Shown in pieces: positions 54,106-64,000 of a stretch of 64,000 nt of DNA. The notes under the pieces were generated by a model that was not told where the DNA came from, made no database searches, and worked only from the letters and a program-made list of their open reading frames with translations. The DNA comes from Noviherbaspirillum sp. L7-7A (GTDB lineage: Bacteria; Pseudomonadota; Gammaproteobacteria; Burkholderiales; Burkholderiaceae_D). A program made the translations under genes and the position numbers. Where the stretch lies: positions 3,658,001 through 3,722,000 of the forward strand of contig NZ_JAHQRJ010000001.1 in assembly GCF_019052805.1 (NCBI RefSeq), in the 5' to 3' direction. The number at the start of each line of letters is the position of its first letter. Position 1 is the stretch's first letter.

Positions 54106-54642
54106 ATGTCTCGTGTAGGTAAAATGCCCATAGCACTGCCGCAGGGCGCGGAAGCGACCATCGCCGCAGATCAAATCACCGTCAAGGGCCCGCTGGGCAC
54201 GCTGACCCAGGAGCTCAAGGGCAACCTGGTTCGCATCACCAACGACAACGGCACGCTGAACTTCGAAGCCGCCAACGAAAGCCGCGAAGCCAACGCGATG
54301 TCCGGCACGCTGCGCGCGCTGGTCAACAACATGGTTGTCGGCGTCACCAAGGGTTTCGAGCGCAAGCTGAACCTGGTGGGCGTGGGCTACCGTGCTCAAG
54401 TTCAGGGCAATAGCCTGAACCTGTCGCTGGGTTTCTCGCATCCGGTCGTGCACCAGATGCCGGAAGGCGTGACTGCAACCGCTGCGACACCGACCGAAAT
54501 CGTGATCAAGGGCGCTGACAAGCAGCGCGTTGGTCAGGTCGCTGCCGAAGTGCGCGCATACCGTCCTCCCGAGCCTTACAAAGGCAAGGGCGTTCGCTAC
54601 GCAGATGAGCGCGTAGTGATTAAAGAAACCAAGAAGAAGTAA
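54106..54642 (+). CDS. rplF: 50S ribosomal protein L6
   Basis: Protein near the factor-binding site. 178 aa from [19 protein letters not shown]; an in-frame ATG nine codons upstream lies inside rpsH and is rejected. C-terminal [18 protein letters not shown] is diagnostic. Confidence 0.97.
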   Translation: MSRVGKMPIALPQGAEATIAADQITVKGPLGTLTQELKGNLVRITNDNGTLNFEAANESREANAMSGTLRALVNNMVVGVTKGFERKLNLVGVGYRAQVQGNSLNLSLGFSHPVVHQMPEGVTATAATPTEIVIKGADKQRVGQVAAEVRAYRPPEPYKGKGVRYADERVVIKETKKK

Positions 54643-54654
54643 CAGGGGCTGACG

Positions 54655-55017
54655 ATGGACAAGAAACAATCACGTCTGCGTCGCGGACGTCAGACTCGCG
54701 CGAAAATCGCCGAGCTGAAAGTAAATCGCCTGGCAGTGCACCGTACCAACTCGCATATCTATGCGCAGGTCATTGGTCCGGATGCCAAGATCCTGGCATC
54801 TGCCTCCACGCTGGAAGCCGAAGTGCGCCAGCAGCTGGCCGGCGAGTCGGGCAAGGGCGGCAACACCGCTGCTGCGGCTCTGGTTGGCAAGCGCGTGGCC
54901 GAGAAGGCACTGCAGGCCGGTATCGCCGAAGTTGCATTCGACCGCTCCGGTTTCCGTTATCACGGCCGTGTCAAGGCAGTGGCAGAAGCCGCTCGCGAAG
55001 CCGGTCTGAAGTTCTAA
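54655..55017 (+). CDS. rplR: 50S ribosomal protein L18
   Basis: 5S rRNA-binding protein. 120 aa: Arg-rich N-terminus ([12 protein letters not shown]), [12 protein letters not shown] and C-terminal [20 protein letters not shown]. Confidence 0.98.
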   Translation: MDKKQSRLRRGRQTRAKIAELKVNRLAVHRTNSHIYAQVIGPDAKILASASTLEAEVRQQLAGESGKGGNTAAAALVGKRVAEKALQAGIAEVAFDRSGFRYHGRVKAVAEAAREAGLKF

Positions 55018-55029
55018 GGAAGAATCGAT

Positions 55030-55548
55030 ATGGCAAAGATGCAATCGAAAATGCAAAGCGACAAGCCGGATGACGGCATGCGCGAGAAAATGATCGCGGT
55101 CAACCGTGTGACCAAAGTGGTCAAGGGCGGCCGTATCATGGGCTTCGCAGCGCTGGCGGTGGTAGGCGACGGCGATGGCCGTATCGGCATGGGCAAGGGC
55201 AAGTCGAAGGAAGTGCCAGTGGCTGTGCAGAAGGCAATGGAAGAAGCCCGTCGCAAGATGATCAAGGTCACCTTGAAGAACGGCACGCTGCAGCACACCG
55301 TGACCGGCAAGCATGGCGCTTCCTCCGTTCTGATGTCCCCGGCAAAAGACGGTACCGGCGTGATCGCCGGTGGCCCGATGCGCGCAATCTTTGAAGTAAT
55401 GGGCGTGACGAACGTGGTGGCCAAGTCCAACGGTTCGACCAACCCCTACAACATGGTTCGCGCCACGCTGAATGGTCTGTCGAAGATGAACACCCCGTCG
55501 GAAATCGCTGCCAAGCGCGGCAAGTCCGTCGAAGAAATCCTGGGCTAA
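55030..55548 (+). CDS. rpsE: 30S ribosomal protein S5
   Basis: Decoding-fidelity protein, site of spectinomycin-resistance changes. 172 aa with [20 protein letters not shown] (the loop is wild type), [17 protein letters not shown] and the C-terminal [13 protein letters not shown]. Twelve bases after rplR. Confidence 0.98.
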   Translation: MAKMQSKMQSDKPDDGMREKMIAVNRVTKVVKGGRIMGFAALAVVGDGDGRIGMGKGKSKEVPVAVQKAMEEARRKMIKVTLKNGTLQHTVTGKHGASSVLMSPAKDGTGVIAGGPMRAIFEVMGVTNVVAKSNGSTNPYNMVRATLNGLSKMNTPSEIAAKRGKSVEEILG

Positions 55549-55558
55549 GGTGAACGAC

Positions 55559-55738
55559 ATGGCAAACACTATCAAAGTGCAACTGGTCAAGGGTCTGATC
55601 GGCACGCGTGAGTCGCATCGCGCCACCGTTCGCGGCCTGGGCCTGCGCGGTATTAATTCCGTTCGTGAACTTGAAGATACGCCGGCAGTGCGCGGCATGA
55701 TCAACAAGGTTTCGTATCTCGTGAAAGTGGTGTCGTAA
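55559..55738 (+). CDS. rpmD: 50S ribosomal protein L30
   Basis: Small 59-aa protein: [21 protein letters not shown] and [28 protein letters not shown] lies before the ATG at 55559; an in-frame GTG three codons upstream is rejected because it overlaps that site. Confidence 0.95.
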   Translation: MANTIKVQLVKGLIGTRESHRATVRGLGLRGINSVRELEDTPAVRGMINKVSYLVKVVS

Positions 55739-55766
55739 GCCCTCGGGCTTGCGCACGGAGCAAAGC

Positions 55767-56198
55767 ATGGAACTGAACAACATTCAACCGGCAGATGGCG
55801 CCAAGCACGCAAAGCGTCGTGTCGGCCGCGGCATCGGCTCGGGTCTGGGCAAGACCGCAGGTCGTGGTCACAAGGGTCAGAAGTCCCGTTCGGGCGGCTT
55901 CCACAAGGTCGGCTTCGAAGGCGGTCAGATGCCTCTGCAGCGTCGTCTGCCGAAGCGTGGCTTCAAGTCGCTGGCAACCCCGTACAAAGCCGAAGTGCGC
56001 CTTTCCGATCTGGAAAAGCTGCCGGTCGGTGAAGTCGACCTGCTGGCACTCAAGCAAGCTGGTGTGGTTTCCGAAATGGCTCGCGTCGTTCGCGTGATCG
56101 CTTCCGGCGAACTGACCAAGAAAGTCAGCCTGAAGGGTCTGATTGCAACCAAGGGCGCCAAAGCCGCAATCGAAGCCGCTGGCGGCTCCGTTGCTTAA
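55767..56198 (+). CDS. rplO: 50S ribosomal protein L15
   Basis: Late-assembly protein. 143 aa with [18 protein letters not shown], the Gly-rich [20 protein letters not shown] and [15 protein letters not shown] precedes the ATG; a six-codon extension is not supported. Confidence 0.97.
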   Translation: MELNNIQPADGAKHAKRRVGRGIGSGLGKTAGRGHKGQKSRSGGFHKVGFEGGQMPLQRRLPKRGFKSLATPYKAEVRLSDLEKLPVGEVDLLALKQAGVVSEMARVVRVIASGELTKKVSLKGLIATKGAKAAIEAAGGSVA

Positions 56199-56223
56199 AT
56201 CGGCATCCTGATCGGAGTACCAA

Positions 56224-57555
56224 TTGGCGACTACTCCTCAACTGGCCAAGGGCGCGGCAAGCGGGTTTCCGTGGAATCGTCTGTGGTTCCTGCTTGCGGC
56301 TCTGGTGGTATACCGCATTGGCGCGCACATTCCGGTGCCGGGCATCGACCCGACCCAGTTGGCGCAGCTTTTCAAGCAGAACCAGGGCGGTATTCTGGGG
56401 ATGTTCAACATGTTCTCGGGCGGAGCGCTGTCGCGCTTCACGATTTTCGCGCTCGGGATCATGCCGTACATCTCGGCGTCCATCATCATGCAGTTGCTCA
56501 CCGTGGTGTCTCCGCAACTGGAAGCCATAAAGAAGGAAGGTGAGTCCGGACGGCGCAAGATCACGCAATACACCCGTTACGGCACCCTGGTGCTGGGCAC
56601 CTTCCAGGCGCTGGGCATTGCGGTTGCGCTGGAAGGGCAGGCGGGCCTGGTGATCGATCCCGGCTATGCATTCCGCTTCACGACGGTTGTGACGCTGATC
56701 ACCGGCACCATGTTCCTGATGTGGCTCGGCGAGCAGATCACGGAGCGCGGCCTGGGTAACGGTATTTCGATCATCATCTTCGCGGGCATCGCAGCGGGTC
56801 TGCCGAGCGCGCTGGGTGGTCTGTTTGAACTGGTTCGCACCGGTTCGATGAGCGCGATCTCCGCAATTCTGATCTGCATCATCGTTGCCGCAGTGACCTT
56901 CCTGGTCGTGTTCATTGAACGCGGTCAGCGCAAGATCCTGGTGAACTATGCCAAGCGCCAGGTGGGCAACAAGATTTACGGCGGCCAGAGCAGCCACCTG
57001 CCGCTGAAACTGAATATGGCTGGCGTGATTCCGCCGATCTTTGCATCGTCGATCATCCTGTTTCCGGCAACGCTGACCAGCTGGTTCACTACAGGCGAGA
57101 CCACGAATCCGTTCGTGCGCTTCCTGAAGGACCTGTCTGCTTCGCTGGCGCCGGGCGAGCCGATTCATGCGCTGCTGTATGCAGCTGCGATCGTGTTCTT
57201 CTGCTTCTTCTATACCGCTCTGGTATTCAACAGCAAGGAGACCGCGGACAACCTGAAGAAGAGCGGCGCTTTCGTGCCGGGCATTCGTCCAGGTGAACAG
57301 ACTGCGCGTTACATCGATCGCATCCTGATGCGTTTGACCCTGGCTGGCGCCGTGTACATCACCCTGGTGTGCCTGTTGCCTGAGTTCCTGGTAGCGCGCT
57401 GGAAGGTGCCGTTCTACTTCGGTGGAACGTCGCTGCTGATTATCGTGGTGGTGACGATGGACTTCATGGCGCAGGTACAGAACTACGTCATGTCGCAGCA
57501 GTATGATTCGTTGCTTCGCAAGGCTAATTTCAAGGGCGGCATCCCGACGCGCTGA
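56224..57555 (+). CDS. secY: Preprotein translocase subunit SecY
   Basis: Channel-forming subunit of the Sec translocon. 443 aa with ten TM segments; [20 protein letters not shown] at TM1, [20 protein letters not shown] at the plug, and the cytoplasmic loop with [16 protein letters not shown]. It starts at TTG ([15 protein letters not shown]), with GGAG upstream, a rare start that may limit its translation relative to the ribosomal proteins. Confidence 0.96.
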   Translation: MATTPQLAKGAASGFPWNRLWFLLAALVVYRIGAHIPVPGIDPTQLAQLFKQNQGGILGMFNMFSGGALSRFTIFALGIMPYISASIIMQLLTVVSPQLEAIKKEGESGRRKITQYTRYGTLVLGTFQALGIAVALEGQAGLVIDPGYAFRFTTVVTLITGTMFLMWLGEQITERGLGNGISIIIFAGIAAGLPSALGGLFELVRTGSMSAISAILICIIVAAVTFLVVFIERGQRKILVNYAKRQVGNKIYGGQSSHLPLKLNMAGVIPPIFASSIILFPATLTSWFTTGETTNPFVRFLKDLSASLAPGEPIHALLYAAAIVFFCFFYTALVFNSKETADNLKKSGAFVPGIRPGEQTARYIDRILMRLTLAGAVYITLVCLLPEFLVARWKVPFYFGGTSLLIIVVVTMDFMAQVQNYVMSQQYDSLLRKANFKGGIPTR

Positions 57556-57581
57556 AGCGCCGAAGGCTGACAACAGATCGC

Positions 57582-57800
57582 ATGGCAAAAGACGACGTTA
57601 TTCAGATGCAGGGCGAGATTCTGGAGAATCTGCCGAATGCCACGTTTAGAGTGAAGTTGGAAAACGGGCATGTGGTGTTGGGACATATTTCCGGAAAGAT
57701 GCGGATGAACTATATCCGCATCCTCCCGGGTGACAAGGTGACAGTGGAATTGACGCCTTATGATTTGAGTCGTGCACGTATCGTGTTCCGTACCAAGTAA
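57582..57800 (+). CDS. infA: Translation initiation factor IF-1
   Basis: OB-fold protein that blocks the A site during initiation. 72 aa with [20 protein letters not shown] and [19 protein letters not shown]. Between secY and rpmJ. Confidence 0.97.
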   Translation: MAKDDVIQMQGEILENLPNATFRVKLENGHVVLGHISGKMRMNYIRILPGDKVTVELTPYDLSRARIVFRTK

Positions 57801-57838
57801 TTCAAACGAACCAAGAAACTGGAAGAGAGAGGGCAAAA

Positions 57839-57952
57839 ATGAAAGTGCTCGCATCAGTCAAGCGGATCTGCCGCAACTGTAAGATCATCAAGCGCAAAGG
57901 CGTTGTTCGTGTTATCTGCATCGAACCGCGTCACAAGCAGCGCCAAGGTTAA
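57839..57952 (+). CDS. rpmJ: 50S ribosomal protein L36
   Basis: 37-aa protein: [17 protein letters not shown] then [14 protein letters not shown]. Cys11, Cys14, Cys27 and His32 form the zinc-binding C+ set. Short enough to be missed by length filters. Shine-Dalgarno-like GGAAGAGAGAGGG lies upstream. Confidence 0.96.
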   Translation: MKVLASVKRICRNCKIIKRKGVVRVICIEPRHKQRQG

Positions 57953-57979
57953 TTAACGTTATTGATCGAGGAATAACGA

Positions 57980-58345
57980 ATGGCACGTATTGCAGGGGTC
58001 AATATCCCCAACCATCAGCACACCGTGATCGGCTTGACTGCGATTTATGGCATCGGCCGTCCCCGTGCAGAAGAAATCTGCGAAAAAACCGGCGTGGCGA
58101 CCAACAAAAAGGTCAAGGACCTGGATGACAACGAGCTGGAAAAGCTGCGTGACGAAATCGGCAAGTTTGTTGTCGAAGGCGATCTGCGCCGTGAAGTCTC
58201 GATGAGCATCAAGCGTCTGATGGACCTGGGCTGCTACCGCGGCCTGCGTCATCGCAAGGGCTTGCCGGTTCGTGGTCAGCGCACCCGTACCAATGCACGT
58301 ACCCGCAAAGGTCCGCGCAAGGCAGCACAATCGCTGAAGAAATAA
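57980..58345 (+). CDS. rpsM: 30S ribosomal protein S13
   Basis: Head protein bridging the subunits. 121 aa with [20 protein letters not shown], the helix-two-turn-helix region and C-terminal [20 protein letters not shown]. First gene of the alpha block. Confidence 0.98.
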   Translation: MARIAGVNIPNHQHTVIGLTAIYGIGRPRAEEICEKTGVATNKKVKDLDDNELEKLRDEIGKFVVEGDLRREVSMSIKRLMDLGCYRGLRHRKGLPVRGQRTRTNARTRKGPRKAAQSLKK

Positions 58346-58378
58346 TCCACAGCAGCATCGGGATTCAAGGAAATCATT

Positions 58379-58783
58379 ATGGCAAAAGCACCAAACAACG
58401 CCGCCGCATCACGCGTGCGCAAGAAAGTCAAAAAGAACGTTGCCGAAGGCATTGCGCACATCCACGCATCCTTCAACAACACCATCATCACGATCACTGA
58501 TCGTCAGGGCAATGCATTGTCGTGGGCAACCTCGGGCGGCGCAGGCTTCAAGGGTTCGCGTAAATCGACCCCGTTCGCAGCGCAGGTTGCTGCTGAAGCA
58601 GCCGGCAAGGTGGCAGTGGAGTTTGGTGTGAAGAACCTGGAAGTCCGCATCAAGGGCCCGGGTCCTGGCCGTGAATCCGCCGTGCGCGCTCTGAACAACC
58701 TGGGCATCAAGATCACCCAGATCCAGGACGTCACCCCGGTTCCGCACAATGGCTGCCGTCCGCCGAAGCGTCGTCGCATCTAA
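58379..58783 (+). CDS. rpsK: 30S ribosomal protein S11
   Basis: Platform protein. 134 aa with [20 protein letters not shown] and [20 protein letters not shown]. Followed by a terminator-like hairpin. Confidence 0.98.
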   Translation: MAKAPNNAAASRVRKKVKKNVAEGIAHIHASFNNTIITITDRQGNALSWATSGGAGFKGSRKSTPFAAQVAAEAAGKVAVEFGVKNLEVRIKGPGPGRESAVRALNNLGIKITQIQDVTPVPHNGCRPPKRRRI

Positions 58784-58824
58784 GTCGCTTTTCGTAGCAG
58801 CAGGCAATTCGTAGTACTATGTTT

Positions 58825-58857
58825 GCCCGCCAGAAATTCGAGGCGGGCTTTCTTCTT
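58825..58857 (+). terminator. Terminator-like hairpin between rpsK and rpsD
   Basis: GCCCGCC (58825-58831) and GGCGGGC (58842-58848) with a 10-nt loop, then TTTCTTCTT. Located 42 bp after rpsK, about 90 bp before rpsD. Confidence 0.65.
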
Positions 58858-58948
58858 AAGACCACCGTTCGGTTGCGGCATGACCGGACTAGCGCCTGGC
58901 GCATGGACTGAACCATGAGCCCGGGGCGTCAAAACTAAGGAAATTCTC

Positions 58949-59572
58949 GTGGCACGTTATATCGGACCAAAAGTAAAGCTGTCCCGCCGTGAAGGCACCG
59001 ACCTGTTCCTGAAGAGCGCACGCCGCTCGGCAGATTCCAAGGGCAAGATGGACTCCAAGCCTGGCCAGCATGGCCGGACTTCGGGTGTTCGCACCTCCGA
59101 CTACGGCAACCAGCTGCGTGAAAAGCAGAAGGTCAAGCGCATGTACGGCATTCTCGAGCGTCAGTTCCGCCGCTACTTTGCCGAAGCCGACCGTCGCAAG
59201 GGCAACACCGGTGAGACCCTGCTGAAGCTGCTGGAAGCTCGCCTGGACAACGTCGTCTACCGCATGGGTTTCGGCTCGACCCGCGCAGAAGCGCGTCAGC
59301 TGGTGTCGCACAAGGCGTTCACCGTGAACGGTACCGTGGTCAACATCGCTTCCTACCAGGTCAAGCCGGGCGACGTCGTCGCTGTCCGTGAGAAGGCCAA
59401 GAAGCAGACCCGTATCGTCGAAGCCCTGTCGCTGGCCGAGCAGATCGGCATGCCGTCGTGGGTTGCGGTCGACAGCAAGAAGATGGAAGGCACGTTCAAG
59501 TCGCTGCCGGAGCGTAGCGACATCGCTGGCGACGTCAACGAATCGCTGATCGTCGAACTGTACAGCCGTTAA
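58949..59572 (+). CDS. rpsD: 30S ribosomal protein S4
   Basis: Primary 16S rRNA binder, fidelity protein, and translational repressor of the alpha operon in E. coli. 207 aa with [35 protein letters not shown] and the S4 domain ([22 protein letters not shown]). Flanked by a terminator-like hairpin on each side. Confidence 0.98.
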   Translation: MARYIGPKVKLSRREGTDLFLKSARRSADSKGKMDSKPGQHGRTSGVRTSDYGNQLREKQKVKRMYGILERQFRRYFAEADRRKGNTGETLLKLLEARLDNVVYRMGFGSTRAEARQLVSHKAFTVNGTVVNIASYQVKPGDVVAVREKAKKQTRIVEALSLAEQIGMPSWVAVDSKKMEGTFKSLPERSDIAGDVNESLIVELYSR

Positions 59573-59613
59573 TCCGCGCAGTACTGCAATCATTGTTGTA
59601 GCAGTAGCCTTGC

Positions 59614-59640
59614 GCCCGCCACGTTCGTGGCGGGCTTTCT
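59614..59640 (+). terminator. Terminator-like hairpin between rpsD and rpoA
   Basis: GCCCGCCAC (59614-59622), GTTC loop, GTGGCGGGC (59627-59635), then TTTCT. The stem shares its GCCCGCC/GGCGGGC core with the hairpin before rpsD. Confidence 0.65.
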
Positions 59641-59697
59641 CGTAATGCCATCAGCCTTATCGGTGTAATGAGCCGAGGGTATTGAAAAGGACATTCC

Positions 59698-60675
59698 ATG
59701 CAAAACAGCCTGTTGAAACCCCGTATTATCGAAGTAGAAGCACTTGGCGCCGGCCATGCGAAAGTCGTCATGGAACCGTTTGAGCGCGGCTATGGCCACA
59801 CGCTCGGCAATGCGCTGCGTCGCGTGCTGCTGTCTTCGATGATCGGCTATGCGCCAACCGAAGTCACCATCGCCGGTGTCGTGCACGAGTATTCGTCGCT
59901 GGATGGCGTGCAGGAGGACGTGGTCGACATGCTGCTGAACCTGAAGGGCGTCGTCTTCAAGCTGCATAATCGCGACGACGTCACCCTGACCCTGAAGAAG
60001 GAAGGCGAAGGCGCCGTACTGGCTTCCGACATCGACCTGCCGCATGACGTCGAGCTGGTGAACCCTGATCACGTGATTGCTCACCTGACCGCCGGTGGCA
60101 AGCTGGACATGCAGATCAAGGTCGAAAAGGGCCGCGGCTATGTGCCGGGCAATGTGCGTCGTCTGGCCGAAGACACCAACAAGACCATCGGCCGCATCAT
60201 TCTGGATGCATCGTTCTCGCCGGTGCGCCGCGTGTCGTATGCCGTCGAGTCCGCTCGCGTCGAGCAGCGCACCGACCTGGACAAGCTGGTGATCAACATC
60301 GAAACCAACGGCGTGATCTCGCCGGAAGAAGCGATCCGCCAGTCGGCCCGCGTTCTGGTGGATCAGCTCAATGTGTTCGCCGCCCTGGAAGGCACCGAAG
60401 CCGCCGCCGAGGCGCCGTCCCGCGCACCGTCGGTCGACCCGATCCTGCTGCGTCCGGTCGACGACCTGGAGCTGACGGTCCGTTCCGCCAACTGCCTGAA
60501 AGCCGAAAACATTTACTACATCGGCGATCTGATCCAGCGCAGCGAGAACGAACTGCTGAAAACGCCTAACCTGGGCCGCAAGTCGCTCAACGAAATCAAG
60601 GAAGTCCTTGCTTCGCGCGGCCTGACCCTGGGCATGAAGCTGGAAAACTGGCCGCCTGCCGGCCTCGAGAAGTAA
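59698..60675 (+). CDS. rpoA: DNA-directed RNA polymerase subunit alpha
   Basis: 325 aa. The N-terminal dimerisation domain has [21 protein letters not shown]. The C-terminal domain, which contacts activators and UP elements, has [19 protein letters not shown] and [13 protein letters not shown]. Sits between rpsD and rplQ as usual. Confidence 0.98.
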   Translation: MQNSLLKPRIIEVEALGAGHAKVVMEPFERGYGHTLGNALRRVLLSSMIGYAPTEVTIAGVVHEYSSLDGVQEDVVDMLLNLKGVVFKLHNRDDVTLTLKKEGEGAVLASDIDLPHDVELVNPDHVIAHLTAGGKLDMQIKVEKGRGYVPGNVRRLAEDTNKTIGRIILDASFSPVRRVSYAVESARVEQRTDLDKLVINIETNGVISPEEAIRQSARVLVDQLNVFAALEGTEAAAEAPSRAPSVDPILLRPVDDLELTVRSANCLKAENIYYIGDLIQRSENELLKTPNLGRKSLNEIKEVLASRGLTLGMKLENWPPAGLEK

Positions 60676-60688
60676 TTCGCAGGCTGAA

Positions 60689-60719
60689 ATAGCTGGAGGC
60701 ACTGCGTGCCTTCGGCTAT
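60689..60719 (+). other. Two-part hairpin in the rpoA-rplQ gap
   Basis: ATAGC (60689-60693) pairs with GCTAT (60715-60719), enclosing AGGCAC-TGC-GTGCCT. No immediate T-run. Possible attenuator or processing site in the 146-bp gap. Confidence 0.4.
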
Positions 60720-60821
60720 CATGCTGCACTCTTGAATTTTTAAACCCTGCTTACCGGCCCGCGACGCCTGATGGCGCCGATAGAAGAGCTGGAATCAAAC
60801 TCAAAACCGAAAGGAATCACC

Positions 60822-61217
60822 ATGCGTCATCGTCACGGCCTTCGCAAGCTGAACCGTACCTCTTCCCACCGTCTGGCCATGCTGCGCAACATGACTGTTT
60901 CGCTGCTGCGTCATGAAGCCATCAAGACCACCCTGCCGAAAGCCAAGGAACTGCGCCGCGTCGTCGAGCCTATCCTGACCCTGGGCAAGACCGATTCCCT
61001 GGCCAACAAGCGCCTGGCATTTTCCCGCCTGCGCGACCGCGAGATGGTCGTCAAGCTGTTCGCCGAACTGGGCCCGCGCTATGCAAACCGCAACGGCGGC
61101 TACCTGCGCATCCTGAAGATGGGCTTCCGCGTTGGCGACAATGCGCCGATGGCCTTCATCGAGCTGCTGGACCGTCCCGAAACCACTGAAGCAGTGGAAG
61201 ACACCAGCGCCGAGTAA
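60822..61217 (+). CDS. rplQ: 50S ribosomal protein L17
   Basis: 131 aa from [20 protein letters not shown], the family start, preceded by AAAGGAA; a 17-codon upstream extension is rejected. Ends the alpha operon. Confidence 0.97.
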   Translation: MRHRHGLRKLNRTSSHRLAMLRNMTVSLLRHEAIKTTLPKAKELRRVVEPILTLGKTDSLANKRLAFSRLRDREMVVKLFAELGPRYANRNGGYLRILKMGFRVGDNAPMAFIELLDRPETTEAVEDTSAE

Positions 61218-61261
61218 TAAACAGCGCCGCAAGGCGTTTCTCGCAGCCGTTGTACAATCGA

Positions 61262-61285
61262 AAGCCAGGCACCTGCCTGGCTTTT
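61262..61285 (+). terminator. Rho-independent terminator of the alpha operon
   Basis: AAGCCAGGC (61262-61270), ACCT loop, GCCTGGCTT (61275-61283), continuing as TTTTG. Lies 44 bp after rplQ. Confidence 0.8.
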
Positions 61286-61364
61286 GTCGTTACGGAGCTT
61301 GCAGGGCCGTCATGGCAACGACATCGTCAGCGGCACCTTGCCGCATCAAGGAAATCTGATCTGC

Positions 61365-62297
<933 letters not shown>

Positions 62298-62298
62298 G

Positions 62299-63087
62299 AT
62301 GAGCACCACCGCACTGTATGCGCTGCCGGCATTCTCGCTGCGCTTCCTGCCGATCTGGCGTCGCAATTTCCTGGTCTGGAAAAAGCTGGCAGTGGCCAGC
62401 GTGCTGGGCAATATCGCCGACCCGCTGATTACCCTGATCGCCTTCGGCTACGGGCTGGGCAGCCTGCTGCAGACCATCAATGGCATTCCCTATATCCACT
62501 TCCTGGCATCGGGCTCGATCTGCATGTCGGTGATGATGGCGTCCTCGTTCGAGTCGCTTTACTCGGCCTTCTCGCGCATGCATGTGCAGAAGACCTGGGA
62601 AGCGCTGCTCAATGCGCCACTGGCGCTGGACGACGTGGTGCTGGCCGAGATGCTGTGGGCCGCCACCAAGTCGCTGTTCTCGGGCATTGCCATCCTGTGC
62701 GTGATGTTCCTGCTCGGCATAGGCCTGCATCCGCATACGCTGCTGACGCTGCCGCTGCTGTTCCTGATCGGCATGACCTTCGCCTCGCTCGGCCTGGTAT
62801 TCAATGCGATTGCGCAGGGCTATGATTTCTTTACCTACTATTTCACGCTGGTGCTGACGCCGATGATCTTTCTGTCGGGCGTCTATTACCCGGTGGCGCA
62901 GTTGCCGGGCTGGCTGCAGCTGGTATCGCAATTCCTGCCGCTGGGCGCGGCGGTGAATCTGGTGCGGCCGCTGATCCTGGGCACCTGGCCGGCAACGCCC
63001 GTGGCTGACCTGGCCATCCTGCTGGTCTATTGCATCGGCGGCTTCTACCTGGCCACCATGCTGACCCGCAAGCGCCTGCTGAAGTAG
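62299..63087 (+). CDS. ABC transporter permease, NodJ type
   Basis: 262 aa with six TM segments of the ABC-2 family. FLVWKKLAVASVLGNIADPL, the YALGYGLG-like FGYGLGSLL and the late GVYYPVAQLPGWLQ match NodJ proteins. Forms an export pair with the preceding ATPase. Betaproteobacterial genes of this type, located by rplQ, have been proposed as the ancestors of rhizobial nodIJ. Confidence 0.88.
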   Translation: MSTTALYALPAFSLRFLPIWRRNFLVWKKLAVASVLGNIADPLITLIAFGYGLGSLLQTINGIPYIHFLASGSICMSVMMASSFESLYSAFSRMHVQKTWEALLNAPLALDDVVLAEMLWAATKSLFSGIAILCVMFLLGIGLHPHTLLTLPLLFLIGMTFASLGLVFNAIAQGYDFFTYYFTLVLTPMIFLSGVYYPVAQLPGWLQLVSQFLPLGAAVNLVRPLILGTWPATPVADLAILLVYCIGGFYLATMLTRKRLLK

Positions 63088-63115
63088 GCAAGCGCCTGAC
63101 CGAAGGAGGAACGAT

Positions 63116-63448
63116 ATGGAACAGGCAATGCTCGTGCTGACCAACATGGCCGACGCCGCGAGCGCGCGCAGTCTCGCCAGGGCACTGGTGGAGCGCCGGC
63201 TCGCGGCTTGCGTGAATCTAGTGCCGGGCGTGCAATCGGTGTACCGCTGGCAGGGCGAGGTCGAGGAGGCAGAGGAAGTCACGCTATTCATCAAGACCAG
63301 CGCCGACCGTTACGACGAGCTGGAACAGGCAATCAGGCAGTTGCATCCCTACACGCTACCCGAGGTGATTGCCGTGCCGGTGCAGGCCGGCCTGCAGCCT
63401 TACCTGAACTGGATCACGCGGGAAACCAGGAAAGACATCCATGCTTGA
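63116..63448 (+). CDS. cutA: Divalent-cation tolerance protein CutA
   Basis: 110-aa trimeric PII-like protein. Signature ERRLAACVNLVPGVQSVYRW, then FIKTSADRYDELEQAI and LHPYTLPEVIAVPV. GGAGG lies upstream of the ATG. Its stop overlaps the start of dsbD, a pairing found in many proteobacteria. The biochemical role of CutA in metal tolerance is still uncertain. Confidence 0.95.
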   Translation: MEQAMLVLTNMADAASARSLARALVERRLAACVNLVPGVQSVYRWQGEVEEAEEVTLFIKTSADRYDELEQAIRQLHPYTLPEVIAVPVQAGLQPYLNWITRETRKDIHA

Positions 63449-64000
63449 CACGGTATTACGCCATCGCCTGCCAGTGTGGCTCGGTCTGCTTGCCATGCTG
63501 CTGAGCCTGTTCGCGCCTGCTGTGCGGGCCGCTGATGATTATCTGGAGCCGGAAGCGGCATTCCGCTTTGCCAGCCGGATGCTCGATCCGGGGACGGTCG
63601 AAGTCACCTACCAGATTGCCGAAGGCTATTACATGTACCGCGAGCGCTTCGCTTTCCGGGCCGAGGGCGCAACCCTGGGCGAGCCGGTGATCCCGCCAGG
63701 CAAGGTCAAGTTCGACGAGACGTTCCAGAAGGATGTCGAGACCTACAGAAAGACGGTGGTCATCACGATCCCGGTGCAGGCGGCCGGGCCGTTCCTGCTG
63801 GTTGCCACCAGCCAGGGCTGTGCCGACAAGGGCCTGTGCTATACACCCATGGATTCCCAGGCCCGGCTGTCGCCTACCGGAGGCGGCGGCCTGCTGGCTG
63901 CGGCGCGCGGGCTGGATGCGCAGGGTGCAAGCACCGCTCCCACGGCATCGCCAGCCACGGATTCCGAGATGGGGCGTATCGAATCATCGCTGCGCAGTGG
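63441..64000 (+). CDS. dsbD: Thiol:disulfide interchange protein DsbD (5' part; continues beyond window)
   Basis: Open from ATG 63441 to the window edge. A signal peptide (LPVWLGLLAMLLSLFAPAVRA) precedes the periplasmic alpha domain. LDPGTVEVTYQIAEGYYMYR and GCADKGLCYTPM supply the redox cysteines of the DsbD N-terminal domain. DsbD carries electrons from cytoplasmic thioredoxin to periplasmic reductases such as DsbC. The TM and thioredoxin domains lie outside the window. Start overlaps cutA by eight bases. Confidence 0.9.
   Translation, partial: MLDTVLRHRLPVWLGLLAMLLSLFAPAVRAADDYLEPEAAFRFASRMLDPGTVEVTYQIAEGYYMYRERFAFRAEGATLGEPVIPPGKVKFDETFQKDVETYRKTVVITIPVQAAGPFLLVATSQGCADKGLCYTPMDSQARLSPTGGGGLLAAARGLDAQGASTAPTASPATDSEMGRIESSLRS

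Overview
The window is high-GC, densely coded chromosomal DNA from a betaproteobacterium, most likely Burkholderiales of the Oxalobacteraceae type (Herbaspirillum, Noviherbaspirillum or Massilia relatives). Evidence is the protein sequences, the layout of the ribosomal clusters, the tRNA-tuf and tRNA-Trp-secE-nusG arrangement, and nodIJ-type transporter genes next to rplQ. The genus is an inference.

Positions 1-25,300 are mixed housekeeping and accessory genes. They include glmS-glmU (UDP-GlcNAc synthesis), a lipoprotein, a secreted His-rich protein, and a P-type cation ATPase divergent from a Na+/H+-type antiporter with an FNR-like palindrome between them. They continue with a YdeP-type molybdopterin oxidoreductase and fdhD, an App1-type phosphatase, an IS110 element, ttcA, an orphan effector-like kinase, folB with a pteridine-reductase-like SDR, a MidA-like methyltransferase, a DHA2 exporter and a KefC/KefF pair.

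The most interesting segment is 13,922-15,300. The IS110 element can be delimited to the base: removing it leaves a continuous REP-like target with a CT core. Joining its ends creates a TTGACG-17 bp-TATTAT promoter, as expected of a circular intermediate. The 250-bp region upstream of the transposase holds hairpins and four short words that fit donor and target guides of an IS621-style bridge RNA. An intact REP-like copy about 100 bp away matches both target guides perfectly.

Positions 25,470-61,290 carry the translation and transcription machinery: tRNA-Tyr/Gly/Thr-tuf, tRNA-Trp-secE-nusG-rplKA, rplJL-rpoBC, then (after a phosphoethanolamine-transferase-like gene on the opposite strand) the str, S10, spc and alpha clusters through rplQ. 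The two tuf genes encode identical proteins. Promoters, hairpins and terminators in the gaps divide the cluster into transcription units. Positions 61,365 to the end hold a NodI/NodJ-type ABC exporter, cutA and the start of dsbD, which is cut by the window edge.
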